From: Lithodes maja
Taxonomy: Eukaryota > Arthropoda > Malacostraca > Decapoda > Lithodidae
Length of the DNA stretch: 64,000 nucleotides
Direction of reading: 5' to 3'
NCBI GenBank assembly: GCA_037953745.1
Contig: JBAKBP010006560.1
Location: 45,065-109,064 of the forward strand
Below the pieces are notes generated by a model that was not told where the DNA came from, did not search any database, and worked only from the letters and a program-made list of their open reading frames with translations. The first letter of the stretch is position 1. Every line of letters begins with the position of its first letter. The position numbers and the translations under genes are program-made. Below, one piece after another: positions 22,203 to 33,200 of this stretch.

Positions 22203-22208
22203 TTTATT
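22203..22208 (-). promoter_or_regulatory. Candidate polyadenylation signal
   Basis: AATAAA on the minus strand about 20 bases after the transposase stop, as in copy 1. Confidence 0.5.
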
Positions 22209-22228
22209 TGGCAATTTCAGTATGATTA

Positions 22229-25135
22229 TTAGAACTCCTGCTTGGTGTGGTAAGCAGCGAAGCACCCTACAGCACAGAGTGCCACCTTGCACTCCACACA
22301 CTCCGTGGTTGACTTTTTACCTGGGTGCGGCCTCACCCTGCTGTGGTAGCAGACATGGCACCGCTTCTGATTTGTTCTTCCTGCTGCATTCTGAGGAAAG
22401 AAACCAAGCTGGTGCCTAAGCAGGTATGGAGCAGACTGCAAGCGGTCGATAACGGCGGGCCCAGGATGTGCCACTGCCCTCTGTGGCGTAGCATACTTCT
22501 CCAGGAGCCCCGTCAACACCTGCTTTTGGAACCTCCGCAGGCTATTGAACTTCAGGGGTGGGTTCTCATTCCGAAGCCTGTATATATTATAGGCATTCAG
22601 AATTGACATGTCCACCATATGCAGAAAGAACTTTTTGTACCATCTGCACGAGGTACGCAGGCAGTCAATGAAGCCTATCTGCATGTCGGACTTGTCCACC
22701 AGCCTCATGTTGACATTGTAGTCCAGGACAGTATCGGGCTTGGTCACCCTGGCCTGGGTGCGGCGATCCACCTTGCCAGTCTCCACCATTTCCCCCTTGT
22801 GGATGGTGGTCAGGAGGTTGACCTTCCGCTGGTCGTGCCAGTGGATAGCCAGAATGGGCCCCGACTTCTTCCTGAAGACATCACCTTTTTTGGTCTTTGC
22901 AGGGAAAGTTGGCATGCCCTTCCTTTTCCCTCGTACTGTGCCTACAGTCCCCGTCTTGCGCTCATGCAGGTACTGTGAGAGAGTGGGGGACGTGTAATAG
23001 TTGTCCGTGTAGAGGACGTGATTCTTATGGAAGTAGCGGTCCATCATGGCTTGCACCACTGCTCCGCCAAATCCAATGAGGGGGTCCACAAGCACGTCCC
23101 CTTCCTTCCCGCTGTAGACCAGGAAGTCCAGGACATAGCCAATTGTGCAGTCGCACAGCACAAAGAATTTTATGCCAAAGCGATGTCTTTTGGAGGGGAT
23201 GTACTGCCGGAAGCTGAGTTTTCCCCGGAACAGCACAAGAGACTCGTCAATGACGACCTTGCGGAAGGGCTTGAAGTAGGAGGTGAAGCGGTCTCGCATC
23301 ATCTCATACAACGTCCTAATCTTCCACAGCTTGTCTGGGCGGTGGACGTCGGTGTTGGTGACAAGATGGAGCGCTGCGAGGATATCAAGGTACCGGTCGC
23401 GAGCCATATATTTCCCGAAGGCAGGGGTTGAAATCAGATCATTGGTGATCCAATAGTCAGGCAACCTATGCTTCCTGACATGAGGCATTAGCATGGTGAG
23501 TGCCAGGAACACCATGAATTCTTGATGAGTCACTGGGGTCCACTTCCTCATATGGCCCTTGGTCACCTTGCCCAAAAAGTGTACCTGGAATTGGTGCTGC
23601 TTGTTTGTCTCTTTGACAACATAGCCTACCACCTCCTCATCAAAGAATGCCTCAAATAGTTCGTGTGGTGGAGCATTGGGGCCTGCAGGAAAATTGGGGG
23701 TAATGCCTGAACCCTCCAGTGCCTCATCAAAAGCTGGCACATCAGGGTTGTATCCATCCCCATCAACTACGTCTTGCCACTGAAAAACGTAGAATGGGTC
23801 TTGTCTACGCTGACGAGGAGCTCCAACTGGTAGCCCAGTACGCCCACGGCCAACTCGGGAGGCGCGCGCCCTAGGGCGGCGGCGAGGGCGTCGGTCAGGG
23901 CGGCGGCCAGGGCGGCGGGCAGAAAGACGGGCAGCACGAAGCCGGGCCAAGCGGGTGGGTCGAGGGTCGTCGATGTCCATATAGTCATCGTCATCGTCAG
24001 AGTGGTCATCTTGCCCTGACGGTGGACCTATGTAATCATGGCCAGAGTCTTCAGAGCGGTGCCCTTCATCATCAGTGGCCCCCACATAATCTGGCGGGGA
24101 ACCAGTGATGCGTGGGCGGCGTGCGGGTGGGCGAGGTGGGGAAGGAGTGACAGGTGAGGCTGTGTCCTCCCGAGGTCCCGGGCTCCTTGGCCTGCGACGA
24201 GTCACAGAAAGCAATGATTCACTTTCACTAGGCCCAGGTATTGGTGATGCGAGCTCAAATACTTCTGCAGGAAGACATGTTGAAGGCGGGAGAGGTGGGG
24301 AGGACCGTGGGGAAAGTTGCGGGGACGTATGGCTGGGGCCGGCAGGGGTGGACGCCGCTGCGGGAGCCTCAAACAAAACTCTCTTACTTTTCTTCATTTT
24401 CTTAGTATATTTTCTACCTTTCCCCTTTTCGGCAGCAGTATGTCTCCTGTCGGGGGACCTAGGAGGCAAATAGGCCGAAAGTGGGGGGTCCTCAACCCTT
24501 GGCAATGGTGGGGGTGGTGGGGAAGAATGCGGGGCATCCGGGTCATCTTGGGTGGCGTGGGTAGATAAGGGAGACAATGGCGGTCGAGAAGGGTCACCAC
24601 GCTGACCCTCACTCACAGCCTCATCCTCACCAAGTATTTTAGCTTGTTCCCTAGCTGCCGCGGCCGCCTTTTCAAGTATTTTTAACTTGTAGAAATGGAG
24701 CTTGAAAGGCGATTTACCTGGGGAAGGGCTTGGAGTCGTGTCACTTATGCGAAATTTGGTGAGTGACCTTGAACTCTCCCACTCACTCACTCTCGCAAGT
24801 TCACTTTCTTTAGGTAAACCAGCTCCCTCAACAACTGGTACATCACCTTCATCACTCTCATCACTCTCAAATTCTTTCGCAAATCCACGGAATTGTTCTT
24901 TATCACTCTCATGGCCATAATCACTCGACTTATAATTACTCGAGTGGTCACTCACTTCTTCATCAATCTTATGCTTGGCATCAGCTTTCTCATAAAGTCT
25001 CAAAGTCGTCTCAATACCTCCGGGAGATAACACATTTAGGCGATGGCGTCGGGGTAAGGCACGACGCACTATCAAGGGCGTCGTAGGAAGCACGATGTCG
25101 GACACGGCGGAATCACTATTTGGTGTACTGTCCAT
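22229..25135 (-). CDS. piggyBac transposase, copy 2 (968 aa)
   Basis: Same protein as copy 1, four residues longer because of an added DRRP unit in the arginine/proline-rich patch at about residue 420. The catalytic aspartates are at D630, D711 and D814, with the same C-terminal cysteine-rich domain. A few substitutions separate the copies, for example TIGYVLDFL for QTGYVLDFL and HQEFM for HKEFM. The ORF is uninterrupted. Two open copies with few differences suggest recent amplification or duplication of an autonomous element. Confidence 0.95.
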   Translation of the reverse strand: MDSTPNSDSAVSDIVLPTTPLIVRRALPRRHRLNVLSPGGIETTLRLYEKADAKHKIDEEVSDHSSNYKSSDYGHESDKEQFRGFAKEFESDESDEGDVPVVEGAGLPKESELARVSEWESSRSLTKFRISDTTPSPSPGKSPFKLHFYKLKILEKAAAAAREQAKILGEDEAVSEGQRGDPSRPPLSPLSTHATQDDPDAPHSSPPPPPLPRVEDPPLSAYLPPRSPDRRHTAAEKGKGRKYTKKMKKSKRVLFEAPAAASTPAGPSHTSPQLSPRSSPPLPPSTCLPAEVFELASPIPGPSESESLLSVTRRRPRSPGPREDTASPVTPSPPRPPARRPRITGSPPDYVGATDDEGHRSEDSGHDYIGPPSGQDDHSDDDDDYMDIDDPRPTRLARLRAARLSARRPGRRPDRRPRRRPRARASRVGRGRTGLPVGAPRQRRQDPFYVFQWQDVVDGDGYNPDVPAFDEALEGSGITPNFPAGPNAPPHELFEAFFDEEVVGYVVKETNKQHQFQVHFLGKVTKGHMRKWTPVTHQEFMVFLALTMLMPHVRKHRLPDYWITNDLISTPAFGKYMARDRYLDILAALHLVTNTDVHRPDKLWKIRTLYEMMRDRFTSYFKPFRKVVIDESLVLFRGKLSFRQYIPSKRHRFGIKFFVLCDCTIGYVLDFLVYSGKEGDVLVDPLIGFGGAVVQAMMDRYFHKNHVLYTDNYYTSPTLSQYLHERKTGTVGTVRGKRKGMPTFPAKTKKGDVFRKKSGPILAIHWHDQRKVNLLTTIHKGEMVETGKVDRRTQARVTKPDTVLDYNVNMRLVDKSDMQIGFIDCLRTSCRWYKKFFLHMVDMSILNAYNIYRLRNENPPLKFNSLRRFQKQVLTGLLEKYATPQRAVAHPGPAVIDRLQSAPYLLRHQLGFFPQNAAGRTNQKRCHVCYHSRVRPHPGKKSTTECVECKVALCAVGCFAAYHTKQEF

Positions 25136-25332
25136 GATGGCGTCGGGGTAGATACTGTTGTTGTGGCGTCGTTGACGCCGGGTGGCGCCACCTACCGCCC
25201 CATCATCACAAAATGTGCGCGCGGCTTTCGAAAATCAAGCACGAAAGCAAGGGGCGTACATGAGGCCATCCGGGTTGCGCGGGCCGAGTATGTTATGGGC
25301 GTATATGAGGTCATCCGGGTTGGAGGGGTTAA

Positions 25333-25399
25333 GAGATCATCCGGGTTCCTGTTACAAGCTTTTTTATGGGCGTTCAAGAGCCCATCCGGGAACGGAGGG
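25333..25399. mobile_element. Solo right end of a related piggyBac-like element
   Basis: Contains two catccggg motifs like those at the right end of the complete elements, and ends gggaacggaggg against TTAA at 25400-25403. The next sequence is PLE sequence that continues uninterrupted at 28334-28348 (gacttaaataaacac), so this end once joined an element inserted at a TTAA in the PLE. The rest of that element is missing or was replaced by copy 2. Confidence 0.6.
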
Positions 25400-25807
25400 T
25401 TAAATAAACACACCTATATAATTAATAAAGAAAATTACCCTAGAAGACTCGCAATACTCGAAGCACTTTATATTCAAGACTTAAGCCCTAACATAAATAA
25501 CCAAACCCTTGACCTCCAAATTTGACCGTCAGCCAAACGCCACTACCCCACTATAGCTACTACCCACCACCACCCTCTCATGCCCCCCTCTCGTACGCAG
25601 CCCAGTGCGCAACATAACACCACTCCGACCACCAATCGCCAATCAGCGATGACTTCACCCACCCCGGACCAGATACAGCAAGCGACTTGCAAGTAGGTTA
25701 CCCGCCACCAATGGCAGGCGCCCGAACGCGCAGTAGCCCCGCCCACTCTTCGCCCCCTGATCTCCGATTCTGTATATATACCAGTAGTTTTGTTTAGCTT
25801 AATAATT

Positions 25808-25841
25808 CCTTGAAAATGCTAGGTGTCTAGCGAAACGTCGG
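25808..25841 (+). other. Hammerhead-like stem-loop, PLE A left repeat
   Basis: Perfect stem GCTAG-GTGT-CTAGC followed at once by GAAACGTC and preceded by TTGAAAAT. The layout resembles stem II and the GAAA core of a hammerhead ribozyme, but the CTGANGA box is degenerate here. Hammerhead motifs are known in PLE terminal repeats. Confidence 0.45.
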
Positions 25842-25850
25842 ATTATAAAC

Positions 25851-28020
25851 ATGAGCTTTGCCAACCTTATACACCTTCTTACTGAACCTCAAAGAAGATT
25901 GATTAGAAATATTGAAAACCTGAACAATAACATTTTGCATGCGCGCATGAAACAGCTTCCTCTTTTAACCTCATATGTCTTATAGAAAATTTATTACCTG
26001 GCTATACTAACATAAAACTTCCAGACATCGAAATAGTACCCGCCAGTTTCGTGAAGAACTGGTGAGAATAGAAATAATTGAAAAATGTGAGACTGCCAAT
26101 ATCCTACAAAATGAGCGTGACGCCCATCTACGGAAATGGGAAGAAGAAACCACCCCAGACCACCTCAAAGCAGAGATCAACCAAACACTCCAACATCTCT
26201 ACGAGCAACACAGACGGAAAACAGAGAGCACGACCATTAAAAAACTCTCACGTCTATATGGCGGAAACATAAAACTCCCTAAACCCTCTAAACCTCACCA
26301 ACACCACTTTGACCCCTGATCAAGAAGACCTCCTCAATAAGGGCCTTAACTGCCACTATATTTCCAAACCTGGACCTCACCGAAAACGACTCAAAAACTG
26401 AAATCCTCCTTGATGACATCCTACGACTTCAGAAAGACGGCAAGGTCACCACCACCTCCGCCCTACAACCCACTCTATTAGCAGAAGCAGCCAAGACCAT
26501 GGGATCACACCAAAGCAAACTCCTAAATAAACACCACTTCCAAGCTGCCAAACAACTCAGAGAGAACCCCAACATTATCATCCAACGTGCCGACAAAGCC
26601 ACCTGCCTTGTGATCCATGGAAAGGAGGAATACTTGCACAAAATCGATAGCATCTCAACTCCCTCCGACTCATATGACGCTAGAGCATCATATGGAACTT
26701 ATGCCAAAAAAACTCATATGACGATAGAGCGTCATATGAACTTATCTTAATATCTCTCTAATAAGTTATATGACGCTTTAGCGTCATATTGAGCTCAGTA
26801 AGTTAGGTAAGTTAGATGAAAATCTGTCGATTGGTGGCAACCCCAAGTGTCTCCGACTTCTAACGGTCCCGCAGTGAGGGTTTGACAGTTGTGCGGTACA
26901 GTGACAATAATAAAGTGTTGTCTGCCTCCTCAGACGTATTGGAACATAATATGACGGAGGGAGTTAAGTGACCAAAATAAGTTCAAAGGGATCACCCGCA
27001 ACCCGACAGATGAAATCAAACGGAAAGCCAACACCACCATCTCCGCCATCAACACCAAAGAAGGAGGGCTTCACCTTGAAAAACTTATTGGTGAATTCTC
27101 CCCAGGATACGCCTATGGCACCATAAAAACCAACAAACCTGGGAACCCCCTCAGCCCCATCATCTCCCAGATCCCTACCGCCATTTACCAGATCGCCAAG
27201 GCCCTGAACAACCTTCTCACCCCTACGTGCCCTGCCGATATAACCTGAATTCTGCCAACGACTTCATAGAAATTTTGCAAGACGCCCCCCTGATTAACGA
27301 CCACACCATCGCCTCCCTCGGCGTAGAGAGCCTTTTCACTAACGTGCCCTTGGACAGGACCATAAACATGATACTTCGTCAGATATACCACTACCCTGAT
27401 ACACCCAACCTGGACATCCCGGAGAAGGCTCTGAAGACGCTGCTGGAATTATGCACCAAGGAGGCTCCCTTCCTCTGCCCCCGTGGTAACATGTATCAAC
27501 AGATAGACGGCGTGGCGATGGGCAGCCCCCTGCGGGTCCTGTTCGCCAACATCTTCATGGAAACTATCGAGGAGGAACTTCTAGCTGCTCACCGGCCCGC
27601 TATCTACTGTAGATACATCGATGACATTTTTGTGCAGGTGTAGGACCTTAGCGAACTTCAGGAACTCAAGCATCGCTTCATGGCAGCCTCCAGACTCAAC
27701 TTTACCTACGAAAAATCCACCAACGGACAACTACCCTTTTTCGACCTTCTTGTATCCCTGAACGATCTTGGCTTCAAAACCACGGTATATACCAAACTGA
27801 CTAACAGCGGTCAATGCCTCAACGGTGACAGTGAATGCCCTCGTCGATATCTCCTATCTACTATTTCAGCTTACGTCAGGAGAGCCCTCTCCCACTGCAC
27901 CAGCTGGGGAGACACCCACCAGGAACTTGAACGACTCACCCAAGTGCTGGTTAACAACGGGTACTCCAATTCCGATGTCACCAGTACCATTAAGCACCAC
28001 CTAGAAAAATTGTATAATTA
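25851..28020 (+). pseudogene. Penelope-like reverse transcriptase, broken
   Basis: PLE polyprotein from MSFANLIHLLTEPQRRLIRN onward, with frameshifts near 25945 and 26320. RT motifs visible: EIKRKANTTISA, AYGTIKTNKPGNPLSP, SLGVESLFTNVPL (the usual SLDVESL has D changed to G), QIDGVAMGSPL and YCRYIDDIFV, which keeps both catalytic aspartates. The frame stops at 27640 and resumes at about 27680 (SRLNFTYEKSTNGQLPFFDL) to KLYN at 28018. PLE RTs are related to telomerase. The D-to-G change and the frameshifts make this copy inactive. Confidence 0.88.
26659..26963. mobile_element. 305-bp TTAA MITE inside PLE A
   Basis: Ends CTCCCTCCG on both strands, flanked by TCAA (26655-26658, a mutated TTAA) and TTAA (26964-26967). 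Removing it with one TTAA restores the PLE frame as DSILSDQNKF. The left half carries three palindromes of the type catatgacgct-agcgtcatatg. No ORF. Confidence 0.85.
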
Positions 28021-28076
28021 AGATTCCCCCCAACACCATCCCCTCAGATGACATCAAGATTTTCTACCAAAATTAC

Positions 28077-28460
28077 ATGTCATCTGACCACAAAACTGAC
28101 GAAACCATCATGAGAGAAATCATCAACAAACATAGCCTACCTACCAACCCTGACAACAAAATTAAATTAATTATATACTACAAATCCCCCAAGACCTCCA
28201 ACCTCGTTCTCCGAAACAGACCTACTTCCACAGACTCGTCTATCCCGTTGGCTCACGCTCCACCTACAGTCAGGCGCAAAAAAAGATCACTACCTAACCC
28301 TTCACCACCCTCCCTTAACCCGCAACGACTTAAATAAACACACCTCTATAATTGATAAAGAAAATTACCCTAGAAGACTCTCAATATTCAAAGCACTTTA
28401 TATTCATGCCTTAAGCCCAAACATAAATAATCAAACCCTTCACCTCCAAATTTGACCGTC
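28077..28460 (+). pseudogene. PLE A C-terminal region with deleted GIY-YIG centre
   Basis: NKIKLIIYYKSPKTSNLVLRNRP runs into a frameshifted remnant that reads TRLSRWLTLHLQSGAKKDHY and then DKENYPRRLSIFKALYIH, ending near 28455. Compared with the PLE at 40025-41370, the segment with the Cys-containing QHICTSGDCGPLSYVGMTQ part of the GIY-YIG endonuclease is missing. Confidence 0.75.
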
Positions 28461-28736
28461 AGCCAAACGCCACTAACCCACTATAGCTACTACCCACCAC
28501 CACCCTTTCATGGGCCCCTCTCGTACACAGCCCAGCGCCCAACATAACACCACCCCGACCACCAGCAGCCAATCAGCGATGACTTCACCCACCCGCAGCC
28601 CATTCCGGACCAGATACAGCGAGCGACTTACTAGCAGGTTACCCGCCACCAATGGCAGGCGCCCGAACGCGCAGTTCTTTGGCCCCTGATCTCCGATACT
28701 GTATATATACCAGTAGTTTTGTTTAGTTTAAGCATT

Positions 28737-28770
28737 CCTTGAAAATGCTAGGTGTCTAGCGAAACGTTGG
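28737..28770 (+). other. Hammerhead-like stem-loop, PLE A right repeat
   Basis: Same GCTAG-GTGT-CTAGC stem followed by GAAACGTT, in the right terminal repeat. Confidence 0.45.
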
Positions 28771-28921
28771 ATTATAAACATGAACTTTGCCAACCTTATA
28801 CACCTTCTTACTGAACCTCAAAGAAGATTGATTAGAAATATTGAAAACCTGAACAATAAATGTTTTAATGCGGAAACAGCTTCCTCTTTTAACCTCGTAT
28901 GTCTTAAATAAAAACATAAAA

Positions 28922-28958
28922 ATAATAATAATAAAAATATATATACAGTATATATATA

Positions 28959-28993
<35 letters not shown>

Positions 28994-29006
28994 TGTATAT
29001 ATATAC
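28922..29006. repeat. AT/ATA microsatellite
   Basis: Mostly (TA)n with tactgtatat interruptions, at the junction of PLE A and the next LINE. Confidence 0.9.
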
Positions 29007-29656
29007 TGACCAACCTGGTGAACAAGCCATAATCTTTTCTATCCTAAACGACCTACAAAAGTTAGTCCAGCAACCCACCCGTATCCCGGATCGCTTCGGA
29101 GATCGGCCCAACATTCTTGACTTATTTCTAACCTCTTACCCTTCTGCTTATACTGTAAATCTTTTCTTTCATTTGGGCTCCTCCGACCATAAACTAATAT
29201 TTGTCACCTGTCCTATCTCTCCAGTACGGCCACCCGATCCTCCCAACCGGCGGCACTTGTGGCACTTTCACACTGCTGACTGGGAGGCTCTTCGGCAGTA
29301 CTTCTTTGATTTCCCATGGAATTACTTTTGCTTCAGTGGCCGGGGACCCTGGGAGAGTGCTGAACGCATTACTGAGGTAATCCTCTCGGGCATGGAAGCA
29401 TACATTCCATTTTCCTTCTCTCAGTATAATGCAAACAAATTTTGGTTTACTCACGCTTGTTCTACTGCTGTCCGAAACATGGAGGAAACATTCAAACGGT
29501 TTTGACGCCTTAAGACTCAAGAATCTCATTCTTCCTATGTTTCTGCCCGGAATCAAGCCAAATCTGTTCTTCGATTTGCCAAATACTCCTTCATCAATAA
29601 TAAATGCACTGAACTATCCAACTCTAGTTCTTACAATATTAAATGATATATGGTGG
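29007..29656 (+). pseudogene. LINE endonuclease fragment (outer LINE, left piece)
   Basis: Reads the C-terminal half of an APE-type endonuclease: QQPTRIPDRFGDRPNILDLF and then LGSSDHKLIFVTCPIS, which keeps the SDH catalytic signature, then a linker ending near NMEETFKRF. A stop and frameshift follow. The RT half lies at 35236-36853 beyond the Gypsy remains; the segment between the linker and YADD is lost. Confidence 0.8.
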
Positions 29657-30062
29657 AGCTAAGCACTGTAAAATGGAGGGCAAAGTAAACAAAAGTAATG
29701 TCTTTACTTTAATAAATATAAGAATCACACAAGATACATTAAGAATAATAAATTAATTAATATATATATCTACTTAATCAATCATTAAATTAATAAATAA
29801 ATCTATGAATAAATCCATCAAAGTTTGCAACGGCTCATTATATGGCAACACCTTTATTATTGATAATCCTTTGAGTTTACACGACTGAATAGCACACTTC
29901 ATTTGTCGTGGCGATACTTTTGTCCCTGAGTGTACCATCACACTGGACACTCCTCTAGGCAACCCGGGCGTAGCAGTAGACGGCCACCCCCAGCTGTGAC
30001 TATGGAAACGACCCTCGGCCCTTCACTGCAGGCTCACAATCTGTCCACCAACCTGCTCTCAT

Positions 30063-30212
30063 CCTGCCGATCATCATTATTTATAATACTAGGCTTTGCA
30101 CAAAATCACTGTATCATACCCTAATATTAACTTAGTATTGCGAACTCGTTGTATACAATCAAAATATTTGAGCACGGAAATGACAATCAACATTTACATC
30201 AATAATCACCAG
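30063..30212. repeat. ~150-bp tandem repeat unit, left of LINE insertion
   Basis: Shares atttata-atcctaggctt, a-tgccaactcgccgt and the closing aataatcaccag with units at 33743-33887 and 33888-34036. The LINE 30213-33731 separates this unit from the other two. Confidence 0.75.
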
Positions 30213-33200
30213 TTTCCTGCAATTCATGCGGGAACTGGACCCATTTCACCTGCACAACACTTGCCTCCAAGAAACACTACACGAACACCTGGACCTGTTC
30301 CTCATGCCCCTCCCTCTCCCAGTCAAATCCCTCCCTTAAAACCCGTCCACCTCTCCTCCCCATCCCACCTAACCTTCCCATACCATCCACTCCCCCCCCC
30401 TCCCCCTAAAAGCCGTCCACATCTCCTCCCCAACCCACCTAACCTTCCCATACCATCCACATCCTCAACTCAACACACCACACCCCAACCTAATCCATTC
30501 TCACCCTCATCTCCTGCACCCCAATCCCCACCCGCACCTCACCCATCCCAACCCTGCCCACCCTCACCCCCATCCCATCCTCGTGCAGCAGCACCCAACA
30601 TACATCGTGCACATAACATTAACATTCTCCAATTAAACATAGATGGCATCAACACAAACTCTCACACTTCATCAAACAACACAACATACACATTGCCATC
30701 TTACAAGAAACAAAACTCCGCACAACACAAAAAAACACCTACATTTCATGATTTCACCACCATTAGACAAGACCGGGCCGTTGGCGGCGGTGGTGGACTC
30801 ATCACCCTGGTACACAAAGAAATATCATACATAGTCACCAGTGTCAATACCTAATCCCTCCTCACCCCAAATGACAACACAACAGAAATACAATCAATTA
30901 AAATACGCACTGACAACAACTCCAACATAACCATCATAAACACATACATCCCTCCCCAAACATCCCCTACAGTACCAAATGAATACAGACCACAATTACA
31001 ACAGATCACAAACACCCCACACATCATCCTGGGTGGTGACTTCAACGCAAACACGTCGGCCTGGTTTGTCGACAATCCCGACACAGACAGAGGGCTGGTA
31101 CTACAACACCAAACAGATAACCTTATCATCCTTAACGACATCCATCAACACACCCATATTCCCCACCAAGCCCTCTATAACCCATCATCTCCACACATCA
31201 CCTTTTGCTCCTCAGAACTCGCCCCCACAACATCCTGGAGGGTGGTTAGAACCTTAGGCTCTGTCCACCTTCCGATCATTATCACCACCAAAACCAGACT
31301 CACCCCAGCTAGCCACAGACACACTTACACCAATTATAAAAGAGCTAACTGGGAAGCATTCACAAATAAAACAGAACAACACTTCACAACTCTAAACAGC
31401 GTACCCATCACTAACATCAACAATGCTGTACACATACTCAATAAAACTATCCAAAATGCTGACAAGAAACACATTCCAAGAGGTAACAGAAAAAGACACA
31501 ACCCCCACTTCACACCAGAAATTCAAAACCTCATCAGACAATGCGACATACTGAAACACTCCCCAGCACCCCACACACAAAACATCACACAACAAATCCA
31601 AGCACTCAACACCCAGACTAACAACAAAATACAAGAACAACAACAACTAAATTGGAATAACTTCCTACAAACACTTGATCACAAAACAAACCCCCGAAAA
31701 CTCTACAAAACACTAAACAGCATCACACTTTCCAACAGCAACACAACACAATCACATGCTGCAATCACAACAACAGACTACTCCTTCATGTAAACAACAA
31801 GCAAACACTCTCATCAATCACTTCTCACGTGTCAGCCACCTAAAACCCCACAAAGACGACCGACGTGTCATCCGACGTAAGAGACAATTCCACACAGACC
31901 CTAAGTATACACCCTTCACCAATCACCAAACAAAGCACATCATCAACAATCTCAAGCACTCACTCGCCTGTGGCCTAGACAACATAAGCAACATACACCT
32001 CAGACACCTGGGACCACAAGGCATACAAGCACTCACTAACATATCAAACTACAGTTACTCACACAACACAATACCAGACATCTGGACGCATGGTATTATC
32101 ATCACATTCCCCAAACCCAACAAAGACCCCACGCTACCCTCCTCACACCGCCCCATCACACTCCTTTGCACCCCCTCCAAAGTCATGGAACGCCATGTAC
32201 TACAACTAATTACACCCGACCTACACTTAGCTCCAACACAACATGACTTCAGGCCACTGCATTCCACAAACACTCTTCTCACAGATCTTACACAAAGAGC
32301 TTTTGATGGCATCAACTCAGCTAGACCACCACACAGATCACTACTAGCCACACTCAACATTAGTAAAGCCTTCGATGCCATCCCCCACCACAACCTAACA
32401 AACAAAATCTACAACACAAACATGCACAACAACACAAAAAGGTGGCTGGCCAACTTCCTAGCAGGCAGATGTGCACACATATCTTTTGCCGGTCAGTCAT
32501 CTAGAATCAGAAACATTCCCAACGGAGTCCCACAAGGATCCGTCCTATCGCCCGCACTCTTCAATCTGTACATGCACGACATAAATATACCCAATACACC
32601 CCAAATAAACTTAGCTTCCTATGCAGACAACATACCACTCACATGCACACACCATAACCCAAACACAGCAACAGATCTCCTTCAACCCTATCTCAACACA
32701 CTACATGGCTGGTGCACTACAAACAGACTTAATCTAGTCCCAGCCAAATCCACCGCAACCCTGCTCACTAGCTGTACAGGAGAACACGAATACATCCCTC
32801 GACTCACCATAAACAACACACCCCTAACACATACACACTCACCCAAAATCCTAGGAGTAACATATGATACTTATATGACATTCAAACAGCACATCACAAA
32901 CACGAAAAAGAAACTGACACCCAGACTTAATGCCCTCAGGTCACTTGCTCACACAAAATTTGGACACAACAGAGAAACCACCACCACAGTTTATAAACAA
33001 TACGTAACTTCAGTGATGGAATACGCAAGCCCAGCCTGGGCTTTTAACCTAGCTGAAACACATCACAAGACCTTACAGACCATTCAAAACAAAGACCTAA
33101 AAATCATTACAGGCTGCACAGCTACTGCACCCACAGATCACCTACATCAAGAAACCAAAATCCTCAAAGTCAAAGACCATCTGGACATGAGAGGCACCCA

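Larger units (their letters stand above)
21039..25328 (-). mobile_element. Complete piggyBac element, copy 2 (4290 bp)
   Basis: TTAA at 21035-21038 and 25329-25332 flank the same ends as copy 1. The sequence is nearly identical to 6537-10814, including the three 177-bp units. Unlike copy 1, its left and right flanks do not come from one interrupted sequence: block B repeat on the left and piggyBac-like debris in a PLE on the right. This points to a rearrangement at the element rather than simple insertion. Confidence 0.93.
25404..28912 (+). mobile_element. Penelope-like element A with terminal direct repeats
   Basis: Direct repeats of about 550-590 bp (25404 to about 25980, and 28339 to about 28912) flank the broken coding region, like the pseudo-LTRs formed by tandem PLE copies. 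The first repeat ends in the start of the ORF (ATG at 25851). Each repeat holds a stem-loop followed by GAAACGT. An AT microsatellite borders the right end. A 305-bp MITE sits at 26659-26963. Confidence 0.85.

Noticed and set aside
26659..26840. Palindromic CATATGACGCT repeats as a CRISPR or operator array
   Set aside because: They lie within a TTAA MITE and have no regular spacing.
30096..30240. N-terminus of the 252-codon frame before the LINE as LINE coding sequence
   Set aside because: It lies left of the target duplication, in the Gypsy-side repeat.
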